Assembly: GCF_020410765.1 (NCBI RefSeq)
Contig: NZ_CP084541.1
Span: 62,001 to 126,000, forward strand
DNA: 64,000 bases
Direction: 5' to 3'
DNA from: Streptomyces marincola
GTDB taxonomy: Bacteria; Actinomycetota; Actinomycetes; Streptomycetales; Streptomycetaceae
In this document: piece by piece, positions 8,108 through 15,715 of the stretch
How positions within the stretch are numbered: the stretch's first letter is position 1
Layout: each line of letters starts with the position of its first letter
Notes under the pieces: generated by a model
Database searches by the model: none
What the model saw: the letters and a program-made list of their open reading frames with translations, nothing else
What the model was told of the DNA's origin: nothing
Program-made: the position numbers and the translations under genes

Positions 8108-9748
8108 ATGGCCACTGCGCTTCTGCCACGGCTGGCCGACGGAACGGCCGCCCTGTTCGCCCGCCTCGGGCCGCCCGCCGGGCTCGTGGCCCTGGGCCTG
8201 CTGGTGTTCTCCGACGGCGGGGCCGGCACGGCGGCCGTGGGCTGGACCGCGGCCCTCGTCGCCCTCGCGCTCGGCGTGCGCCTGCTCGTCCCCTCCGTGC
8301 CGCGGGTCGGGAAACCCGAGGCCGCCGAGACGGCCGCCGCCGCGGCGCTCTCGGTGGCCGGGCTCCTGTGGGCCGCCCCCTCGCTCGCGGCCTGGGTGGC
8401 CGTCCCGCTCGCGGTGGGCACGCTCACCGCGTGGCACGCCGCGGGGCTGCACACGCGCGGCGCCGCCGCGGCGCACGAGGTGATGGTCCACGTGCAGCGG
8501 GGCATCGTCCACACGGCGCGTTCCCTGCCCGTGGTGCGCGCGACGGGCAGGACCGGCATCGTCAGGCTCCAGCAGCTGTCGACGGTCGACCGCTTCCACG
8601 ATGTCTTCTTCGCGATGACGCGGCGCATGGTGCCCCGGGCCTGGCTCACCGAGGCGACGTTCTCGCCGGTGACCCTGCTCGCCGTCGTCCTGGTGGCGGG
8701 GGCCGCGCTCGGCACCCCGGAGGAACGGGTGCTGGCCTGCGCGCTGTTCGCGCCGGTGGCGGGCGTCTGCGCCGCGAAGCTCAGCGAGTCGGCGCGCGGC
8801 GCGCCCGGCACCCCGGACGCGCAGCGGCGGGCCGCGGGATCGCGCCGCGGCGACGGCCTGGTGCTGGCGCGGGCGCGCGCCGTGACGGGACCGCTGACCT
8901 CCGGCTCGCTGGGGCGGATGACGGCGAGTGCGGGGGTCACCGTGCTCGCCGAGGCGGCGGCCCTGGTGCTCGCGGCGGTGGCGCTCGGCCGCCTGCTGAC
9001 GGAGGGCGCCGACGCGGCGGAGCCGTGGCTGCGGGCGCTGCTCCCGGTGGCCGCCGGCTACCTGGGGTCGCTGTGGTGGACGCTGGCCACCTACCAGTCC
9101 GCCGGGGTCGGGATCGCGCGGCTGCTGTCCCACCGCTTCCTCGACCGGGTGCTCGCGCTGCCCGACGCTCCCGGGGACGACGCGCGCGTGGACGCGCTGG
9201 CCCGGGTGGGCACCGCGGACGTGGTGACGACGTCGGGGCTGTTCGTGCACCACCTGCGCTCGATGGTCGGGGCGGCGCTGACGCCGCCGGCCGCGGTCCT
9301 CGCCCTCGCGGTCCTGGACTGGCGGGTGGCGGTGGCCGCGCTGTGCCTCGTGCCCTCGATGGTGCCCGCGGTGCTCACGCTGCGGACCGATGCCAGGGCC
9401 CTGCGCCACCGGCCGGTGGTGTCCGGACTCGCGCAGGGGGCGGGCGCGTTGGTGGTGTGCGCCGGGGCGGCCCTGCTGCTGGCGGACGTGGACGATCCGG
9501 CCGCCCTGCTGGCACCCCTGGCGCTCGGGGTGTGGTTCGCCGAGCCGGTGGGGCGGACGGCGCGCGCCTGCCGGGGCATGCGGGTGCCCCTGCGGTCGGC
9601 GGAGCGGCTGATGGCATTCCTCAACGAGCCGGGCGGACCCGGCGGATCCGAGCCCGCGGAGGCGGAGAGGCGGCACCCATCCCCAGGGGAACACCTTTCT
9701 ACATATGATATGGACATTCCAAGGAACAGGCACGACGGCAAGAAGTAA
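8108..9748 (+). CDS. ABC-exporter-like membrane protein with two TMD halves and no ATPase domain
   Basis: A 546-residue, strongly hydrophobic protein. Residues ~10-215 and ~275-470 each resemble the membrane domain of type I ABC exporters: the first contains the intracellular-loop-like QRGIVHTARSLPVVRATGR, the second begins with WLRALLPVAAGYLGSLWWT and continues into FLDRVLALP and a later SGLFVHHLRSMVGAALTPP. No Walker A, Walker B or LSGGQ signature is present anywhere. The polar C-terminus (STYDMDIPRNRHDGKK) lies in AT-richer DNA. Placed between the oxidase operon and the regulator, it is the natural candidate for product export, but it would need an ATPase in trans or work by another mechanism. 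GGGAG lies about 13 nt before the ATG. It does not look like the MFS-type RebT exporter. Confidence 0.65.
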   Translation: MATALLPRLADGTAALFARLGPPAGLVALGLLVFSDGGAGTAAVGWTAALVALALGVRLLVPSVPRVGKPEAAETAAAAALSVAGLLWAAPSLAAWVAVPLAVGTLTAWHAAGLHTRGAAAAHEVMVHVQRGIVHTARSLPVVRATGRTGIVRLQQLSTVDRFHDVFFAMTRRMVPRAWLTEATFSPVTLLAVVLVAGAALGTPEERVLACALFAPVAGVCAAKLSESARGAPGTPDAQRRAAGSRRGDGLVLARARAVTGPLTSGSLGRMTASAGVTVLAEAAALVLAAVALGRLLTEGADAAEPWLRALLPVAAGYLGSLWWTLATYQSAGVGIARLLSHRFLDRVLALPDAPGDDARVDALARVGTADVVTTSGLFVHHLRSMVGAALTPPAAVLALAVLDWRVAVAALCLVPSMVPAVLTLRTDARALRHRPVVSGLAQGAGALVVCAGAALLLADVDDPAALLAPLALGVWFAEPVGRTARACRGMRVPLRSAERLMAFLNEPGGPGGSEPAEAERRHPSPGEHLSTYDMDIPRNRHDGKK

Positions 9749-9896
9749 GTGGCCGCATAAAACAGGACAGCTCGCCAAGGAAAACGAAACCAGCGGTCGG
9801 AAACGGTCACGGCGGGCCGTGTCCACCGGGCGCCGCGCACCCGCGCGACTCGCCTCCCACTTGCGGTTTTCCGCCCCCTCGCCCACCCGGTAATCA

Positions 9897-9926
9897 TTGT
9901 TTCTTCCGGGCTTCATTTGATAGGGT
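9897..9926 (+). promoter_or_regulatory. Candidate promoter of the LAL regulator
   Basis: TTGTTT (9897-9902) and TAGGGT (9921-9926) are 18 bp apart in a locally AT-rich stretch, about 45 bp before the regulator start. The spacing suits a vegetative (HrdB-type) promoter, but the hexamers are only moderate matches. Confidence 0.35.
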
Positions 9927-9972
9927 TGTCGATCGCCTGACCCGCACGTCACGGCGACCAAAAGGGGCCTTG

Positions 9973-12852
9973 GTGAACACGTCGAAATCATATGATCGAG
10001 GCAATCACAAGGTGGGCGGACCGAACAGACGGTCGCCGTTGCGTCCGTTGCGGGGACGGGAAAAGCAGATATCCCACATCACCGCGGCGCTCCAGGCGGT
10101 GAGTCGCAGCGGCCATGGAAAGGTACTGCTGCTCGAATCCGGCCCGGGAACGGGGAAGACCCATCTCCTCATCGAGTCCGTCGGGCTCGCGGTCCGCGGG
10201 GGCATGGGGGTGGTGAGCGGCGTCTCCGCGGCCTCCGACGCGCTCTTCGGCGCGGTTCCCGCCGCGCTCACCGGGCACGTGTACCGGCTCGGCGCGGCGG
10301 ACACCGCGTCAGCCGTCCCCGCGGGCGTCTCGTTCGCCAAGGAGATCCGCGCGCGCCTGCGCGAGGCGCTCGAACACGGCCAGGCCGTGGTCGCACTCGA
10401 CGACCTGCACCTGGCCGACCCGCTCGCCCTGTTCGGCCTCGGCGACCTGATCGGCCAGCTCGGCGGGCACCCCGTGCTGTGGCTGCTCGCCACCGGCACG
10501 GGGAGTTCGTCCGCGCGCCATTCCCTCGGCGAGATCGGCCTCGGCAAACTGCCCGTGGAGCGGCTCCCGGAACTCGGACCGCTGTCGGGCCAGGCCGCCG
10601 CCGACGTCGTCGCCGACCACCTCGGTGCGCCGCCCAGCGCGTCGATCACCCTGCTCGCGGAGAGCGTCGGTGCCCGCCCGCGCGCGGTCATCGAGCTGGC
10701 CCGCGCGCTGCTCGCCGAGGGCGAGGTCCAGGTGTCCGACGGCATGGCCAGGCTGGTGGCCCAGCAGGTGCCCCCGCCGCGGCAGCCCGAGGCGGTCCGC
10801 ACACCGGCGCCGGTGCCCGGCAGCTTCGCCACGATCGTCCGGCAGGACCTGCGGTCGCTCTCCCCGTTCACGACCAAGGTCCTCAAGCTCGCCGCCGTGC
10901 TCGGTTCCCCGTTCACCCCGACCGACCTGCTCGCCCTCCTCGACGAATCGCCCGCCGACCTGCTGACCGCGCTCGACGAGGCCATCGCGCGCGGGTTCCT
11001 GGTCTGCCGGGTGACCGACTTCGCCTTCCGCAGCGACGCGCTGTGGCGCGTGGCGCTCGACTCGGTGCCGCCCCCGATGCGGGCGCTGCTGCACCGGCAG
11101 GCGGCGACGATGCTGCTCTCCCGGCCCGACGGGGTGGAGGCCGCGGCCCTGCACGTGGCGCACGTCGCGGAGCCGGGCGACATCGAGGCCGTGCGGATCA
11201 TCGCGCGCGCCGTGGACCGGATGCTCGCCTCGCAACCGCTGACCGCCGCGGCCCTCGCCCGGCAGGGCATGAAGCTGCTGTCATCCGATCAGCCGGAGTG
11301 GACGCGCCTGGCCGCCGCGGCGGCCGAGGCCCTGGTCCGGGCGGGGGACGCCGGCCGGGCCGCGGAGTTCGCGCAGGACGCGGTGGGCGAGGTGGCCGCG
11401 TTCGCCCGGGAGCGGGCGGCGGCGGCGCACACCGACGCGGTCGCCGCGTTCCGCACCTGGTTCTCCGTGGCCCTGCTGATGAAGGGGAAGGCGCACGAGG
11501 CCGGGCGGATGGCGGGCGACGCGCTGACCGCCGGGGCCGGGTCCCGCGAGGACCGGGAGCGCGCCGAGTCCTCCCGGCTGGCGGCGCACTGCCTGACCGA
11601 GGGGCCGGCCGCCGCCGAGCACGCGGAACGGCTGCTGGGCGGCAGGACCGAGCCGCCGCGGACCGTGCGGGCCGGCGCGCTGACGGTGCGCGCCCTGGGC
11701 CGGTGGCGCGAGGGCCGCGCGGCCGAGGCGATCGGCATCCTGCGGGAAGCGGCGGAGCTCGACCGGCTGCCCCAGGTCATCAGGCTGCTCGATCCGCGCT
11801 GGCTGCTGGTGCCCATGCTCACCCGCGCGGGCGAGTTCGAGGAGGCGCTCGACGTGGTGGGCGCCGCGGCGCGGCTCGTGCCCGTGCCCGCCAGGACCGC
11901 GGTCTCCGCGCTGCTGCGCGCGCCCGTGCACCTCGCGAACGGCCGCCTGGGCGAAGCGGACGAGGACGCCCGTTCCGGGTTGGCCGCCGGCGAGGGGCTG
12001 TGCCTGCCGATGCTCGCGCCCCAGGCGTGGCGGGTGCGGGCGCTGGTCGCGTTGCGGCGCGGCCTGCTGGGTGAGGCGGAGGCGCATCTGAGCGCCCTCC
12101 AGGACTGCTGCCCGCCGGACTCCGCCCGGCCGTGGCGCGCGATGCGGCAGCTCCTCGGCGCCCAGATCGCGGAGGCGAGGAGCGGCCCCGCCGCCGCGGT
12201 CGACCACCTCTGCGGCGTGTGGGCCAGCGCCGAGGCGCGGCGCGAGCTGCTGCTTGAGGACGTGGCCGCGGCGGCCGGGTGCGTCCGCTGGGCGCTTGAG
12301 GCCCACCGCGAGGACATCGCCCGCGCCGCCGTGGACACGGCCGAGTCGCTGCGGCGGGACAACCGGGACCTGCGGGGCCTCGCCGTGGCCGCGGCGCACG
12401 CCAGGGCGCTGTTCGACGGGGACGCGGAAGGGCTGGCGCAGGTGGGCCGCGCCCACCGCGACCCGTGGGCCAGGGCCGCGGCGGCGGAGGACCGGGCCAG
12501 GCTGCTGCTCGCGCACGGCGACCGCGAGGCGGCGATCTGCGAGCTGGAGCGTTCGATGAACGGCTACGGCGCGCTCGACGGCGAACGCGACGGCGCCCGC
12601 GTGCGGCGGGAGTTGCGGCACCTCGGCGTGCGGCGGCGGCACTGGAAGCACGCCAAGCGCCCGATGTCCGGCTGGGACAGCCTCACCAAGGCGGAACGGC
12701 GTGTGGCGGAACTCGTGGCCGGCGGGCTGACCAACCGCCAGGTCGCCAGCCAGCTGTTCGTCTCGCCGCACACGGTCGGTTTCCATCTGCGCCAGGTCTA
12801 CCGGAAGTTGGGGCTGCGCTCGCGCGTGGACCTGATCCGGCTGCGCTCGTGA
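9973..12852 (+). CDS. rebR: LAL-family LuxR transcriptional activator of the cluster
   Basis: A 959-residue protein. Near the N-terminus ESGPGTGKTHLL (about 56-67) is the Walker A loop, VVALDDLHLAD follows as Walker B, a long helical repeat middle part comes next, and the C-terminus (about 904-958) is a LuxR helix-turn-helix containing LTNRQVASQLFVSPHTVGFH. This is the LAL (large ATP-binding LuxR) layout of pathway-specific activators such as RebR and StaR. AAAGGGG lies 5 nt before GTG 9973; a TTG at 9970 is also in frame but less likely. The gene probably activates the divergent biosynthetic operons; no target sites could be identified by eye. Confidence 0.88.
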   Translation: MNTSKSYDRGNHKVGGPNRRSPLRPLRGREKQISHITAALQAVSRSGHGKVLLLESGPGTGKTHLLIESVGLAVRGGMGVVSGVSAASDALFGAVPAALTGHVYRLGAADTASAVPAGVSFAKEIRARLREALEHGQAVVALDDLHLADPLALFGLGDLIGQLGGHPVLWLLATGTGSSSARHSLGEIGLGKLPVERLPELGPLSGQAAADVVADHLGAPPSASITLLAESVGARPRAVIELARALLAEGEVQVSDGMARLVAQQVPPPRQPEAVRTPAPVPGSFATIVRQDLRSLSPFTTKVLKLAAVLGSPFTPTDLLALLDESPADLLTALDEAIARGFLVCRVTDFAFRSDALWRVALDSVPPPMRALLHRQAATMLLSRPDGVEAAALHVAHVAEPGDIEAVRIIARAVDRMLASQPLTAAALARQGMKLLSSDQPEWTRLAAAAAEALVRAGDAGRAAEFAQDAVGEVAAFARERAAAAHTDAVAAFRTWFSVALLMKGKAHEAGRMAGDALTAGAGSREDRERAESSRLAAHCLTEGPAAAEHAERLLGGRTEPPRTVRAGALTVRALGRWREGRAAEAIGILREAAELDRLPQVIRLLDPRWLLVPMLTRAGEFEEALDVVGAAARLVPVPARTAVSALLRAPVHLANGRLGEADEDARSGLAAGEGLCLPMLAPQAWRVRALVALRRGLLGEAEAHLSALQDCCPPDSARPWRAMRQLLGAQIAEARSGPAAAVDHLCGVWASAEARRELLLEDVAAAAGCVRWALEAHREDIARAAVDTAESLRRDNRDLRGLAVAAAHARALFDGDAEGLAQVGRAHRDPWARAAAAEDRARLLLAHGDREAAICELERSMNGYGALDGERDGARVRRELRHLGVRRRHWKHAKRPMSGWDSLTKAERRVAELVAGGLTNRQVASQLFVSPHTVGFHLRQVYRKLGLRSRVDLIRLRS

Positions 12853-13230
12853 CCCGGCGGTCCTGGCGCCGGGTGCGCGGCGGCTCGGCCCCGGGCCACG
12901 GCGATGCCGCCCGGGAGCCGGCCGCCGGCCTCGTAGCGCGGGTACGGCACCCCCCGGTCGGTGCCGCACCAGGCCGCCGCGGCCCGCCCGTTGGCCTCGG
13001 CACCGGTCCCGTCAGGAGGCGTGCGGCACCCGTTCTCCCGGCCGAAGACAGGCTGCTGCGCGCCGCGCCCGGGCCGCCCGGGGGCGCGTCCCGGGCCCCG
13101 GGGGCGCGCGCCGCACACCGACAGGTCTCAACTACGTTGCGTTCACGATGACTTATTGACCGCTCGTCGGGCCGCTCACTAAGTTGACCCAGCCGCGCAC
13201 GCCGTTGTGCGCCCGCAGTCGGGAGACACC
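12853..13230. other. Intergenic region at the right edge of the cluster
   Basis: About 380 bp of G+C-rich DNA without a convincing gene. The final 100 bp is AT-richer and carries the candidate promoter listed separately. This gap is a plausible boundary between the biosynthetic cluster and conserved chromosomal genes. Confidence 0.45.
13156..13185 (+). promoter_or_regulatory. Candidate promoter of the DUF3068 gene
   Basis: TTGACC (13156-13161) and TAAGTT (13180-13185) are separated by 18 bp and sit 45 bp before the start at 13231. The -35 hexamer is a good match to the vegetative consensus; the -10 is weak. Confidence 0.4.
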
Positions 13231-14274
13231 ATGCGAAGAAGCACCTGGATTCTTTCCGGAACGGCCGTCGTGCTGGTCGCCGCCTCGGCCGTGACCCGGT
13301 TCGCTGTGTATCCGGCCGTGCACCAGATCCCGTCCGACACCGACACCACCTTCGTGTACTCGGGGACGGCCTCGCTGCTCAACGCCCCCGCCATCGAGGC
13401 CGGGGACCTGGCCAACGCCTTCCTCGCCGACGTGCCGGTGACGGTCGAACGCCGGGTGCAGGTCGTCGACACGGACGGCGGCGTCGCCGTGGTGAGCGAC
13501 GACGTGGTGGTGACGGGACCCGACGACGCGGAACTCTCCGGCACCAGCCACCGCTGGGCCGTGGACAGGACCGACCTGGAGAACCGCCCGGCGCCCGAGG
13601 GCAGCGAGGCGGAGGAGCACCAGGGCCTCGTGATCTCCTGGCCCCTGGACCCCGAGGAGCGCGACTACACGTTCTGGGACCCGACGACGGGCGTCGAGGC
13701 ACCTGCGGTCTACGACCGCACCGAGGACGTCGAGGGCCGCGAGGCGTATGTCTACGAGATCGAGGCGGCGGGCGAACTGGCGGACCAGGCCATCGCGGAA
13801 CGGCTGCCCGCGCAGCTGCCGCGCGATGTCCTGGTGGGCATCGCCGGCGCGCTGGGCGAGCAGGGGCCCGACCCGGCCATGCTCCAGGCGCTGCCCGAGC
13901 AGGTGCCGCTGTCGTACGCGGCGACCACCCGCCGCGTGGCCTGGATCGACGCGGAGACCGGCTCGGTGCTCAACGGCACGCTCGAACAGACCATCGTGGC
14001 CCAGGCGCCCGGCCCCGATGGGCCGGTACCGCTGGCTCCCGTCAACACGATGACGGTCGAGGGCACCGAGGAGACGGTGGCGGACAAGGCCGACGACGCC
14101 GCGTCGGCCGCGAACCTGCTGTGGCTGGTCCGCCTGGTCATCCCGCTCGGCCTGCTGATCCTCGGCGCCGCCCTCGTGGCCCTCGCGGTGCTCGGCGAGG
14201 TGCGGGCCAGGCGGCGGACGCCCCCGGGCGACGGCGCGGGCGCCGCGCCGGCCCCCGGTCCGGCCGCCGGCTGA
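13231..14274 (+). CDS. DUF3068 (PorA-like) membrane-anchored protein
   Basis: A 347-residue protein with an N-terminal membrane segment (WILSGTAVVLVAASAV), a long extracytoplasmic region with many short beta-type stretches (YTFWDPTTGVEAPAVYDR; REAYVYEIEAA), a second transmembrane helix near residues 297-325 (LLWLVRLVIPLGLLILGAAL) and a short basic tail. This is the layout of DUF3068, a family common in actinobacteria and annotated as PorA-like; its biochemical function is not established. GGGAG lies 5 nt before the ATG at 13231, better than an in-frame upstream ATG at 13207. It is monocistronic and followed by a strong hairpin. Confidence 0.8.
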   Translation: MRRSTWILSGTAVVLVAASAVTRFAVYPAVHQIPSDTDTTFVYSGTASLLNAPAIEAGDLANAFLADVPVTVERRVQVVDTDGGVAVVSDDVVVTGPDDAELSGTSHRWAVDRTDLENRPAPEGSEAEEHQGLVISWPLDPEERDYTFWDPTTGVEAPAVYDRTEDVEGREAYVYEIEAAGELADQAIAERLPAQLPRDVLVGIAGALGEQGPDPAMLQALPEQVPLSYAATTRRVAWIDAETGSVLNGTLEQTIVAQAPGPDGPVPLAPVNTMTVEGTEETVADKADDAASAANLLWLVRLVIPLGLLILGAALVALAVLGEVRARRRTPPGDGAGAAPAPGPAAG

Positions 14275-14287
14275 CCGGCGCGGGCCC

Positions 14288-14309
14288 GCCCGCTCCGGCA
14301 GGAGCGGGC
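14288..14309 (+). terminator. Hairpin terminator after the DUF3068 gene
   Basis: GCCCGCTCC and GGAGCGGGC form a perfect 9-bp stem with a 4-nt loop, 13 bp after the stop codon. There is no U-tract, which is usual in high-G+C actinobacteria. It may also serve the convergent gene. Confidence 0.7.
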
Positions 14310-14352
14310 CGGGGCCCGGGCCCGGCGCCTCGCGAACGCGCGACGGGGTGGG

Positions 14353-15129
14353 TCAGGTCGCGGTGACCAGCACCGTGTCCTCGCCCCGGTGGCCGACGCG
14401 CAGCGGCACCGCGCTGCCGTCCTCCACGCCGTCCAGCACACCGGGGTACAGCGCGGCCAGTTTGCCCAGCGGCCCGGCCTGTTCGTGCGGCCCCGCCGGG
14501 TGGTCCAGGTCGCCGATGGCGTCGAGCGCGCGCTCCACGCGCCCGCGCAGACCGCCCGCGGTGCAGACGAACGCGGGCAGGCGCTGCCGGTTCTGGTGCG
14601 AGACGTGCAGCTCCACGGACTCGCGCGCGTGGGCGGCGATGAGGAACTCCTGCACGTCCCCGTGCGCGAGGGTGAGCGGGGTCCTGAACACCAGCCCGGG
14701 CGCGAGGGCGAGGACCAGCCGCAGCATGCCGTACCGGTCGAGCCGGTGCGCCTGCACGTACAGGACGGCGCCCTCGGTGGTGAGGTGCTCGTCCAGGCCC
14801 CGCAGGTCGGCGCGTTGCTCCGGGCTCAGGCAGAGCAGGATGGCCGCCCGGCCGCCGACGCCGAGGTGCACAGGGGCGCCCGTGCGGTGGTTGAGGTCCT
14901 CGTAGCGGGCCCGGATCTGCACCATGCGTCCCGAGCCGAGCAGGTACGGCGCGACGTTGCGCTTGATGATCGAAGCGGTCTGGCTCGGCACGGCCACGGG
15001 CGGCAGCTCCCGGTCGCCCAGCCGGCGGCGGTGCGGGCCGCCGTCGGGAAGCCTGACCGGGCCTGCGGGCGGGCGGGCCGCCTCGTCCTGCGGTGCTGGG
15101 TGACTGCGACGTCGGCGGAACCATCCCAC
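14353..15129 (-). CDS. Conserved protein of unknown function
   Basis: A 258-residue, probably cytoplasmic protein with no signal peptide and no motif I can assign. The first 45 residues are basic and Pro/Arg-rich. The rest reads as a compact alpha/beta protein, for example VPSQTASIIKRNVAPYLLG, EDLNHRTGAPVHLGVGG and LLCLSPEQRADLRGLDEHL. Codon pattern and an uninterrupted frame support a real gene. No good Shine-Dalgarno precedes the ATG at 15129, so a shorter start is possible. It is flanked by convergent (DUF3068) and divergent (polysaccharide lyase) genes and is not in an operon. Confidence 0.65.
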   Translation of the reverse strand: MGWFRRRRSHPAPQDEAARPPAGPVRLPDGGPHRRRLGDRELPPVAVPSQTASIIKRNVAPYLLGSGRMVQIRARYEDLNHRTGAPVHLGVGGRAAILLCLSPEQRADLRGLDEHLTTEGAVLYVQAHRLDRYGMLRLVLALAPGLVFRTPLTLAHGDVQEFLIAAHARESVELHVSHQNRQRLPAFVCTAGGLRGRVERALDAIGDLDHPAGPHEQAGPLGKLAALYPGVLDGVEDGSAVPLRVGHRGEDTVLVTAT

Positions 15130-15715
15130 GGGACCAGCCTAACGTCCGCCCGCGCCGGCCTCCAGAAAACGGCGCGCATCCGCGGTCGGCCCCACGTGCG
15201 CACATGAACACCCGTGCACAGGGCGGCCGTTGGCGGCGGTGCCGGTCACCGCCGCGACCGCGGGCCGACCAGGGGCGGGCGGCGGCCGGGCCGGCGCGCG
15301 GGGTCGGACCCCGGCCGGGCGGCACCGGCGATGGCCGCCCCCCGCAGCAGGACGACCCCCATGGCCAGGAGCGCGACGAGGCCGTCACCCGCGTCGGTCA
15401 TGCGCGCGTACAGGTCGCCGTCGTCGCGGTGCGCGCCAGCAGCACGCGCCGCAGGGGCATGGTCCGCGTCCTGCCGTTCCGTCGCACGGTCGGGCCTCGC
15501 TTCCTGGCCGCTTACTCACTCGCCCACTCCGCGCGCGGCGTCACCGGCCCGAGTGGGCGATCAGGCTACGGGGTCGGCGGGCTCCCCCTCGTGCCGGGCC
15601 CGCGCGTGCGGCCGGCCGGCGGCCCGGGCAGGACGTGGCGCGCGGGCTGGTGACAGAGCGGCGGCGCGCTGGTTGGATGCGCACACGCCGAGCGGTCGAG
15701 CCCTGGAGCGTTTCC
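15130..15715. other. Intergenic region before the polysaccharide lyase
   Basis: Nearly 590 bp without a firmly supported gene. On the minus strand a 51-codon frame (15401 to 15246) starts with a short hydrophobic segment (DGLVALLAMGVVLLRGAAIA) and is preceded by an overlapping 20-codon frame (ATGA). It could be a small membrane peptide, but has no good ribosome binding site, so it is not called. The promoter of the lyase gene should lie near 15640-15700. Confidence 0.4.

Noticed and set aside
15246..15401. 51-codon minus-strand frame with a hydrophobic start
   Set aside because: No good ribosome binding site and an Arg/Pro-rich second half; kept only as a remark in the gap entry.
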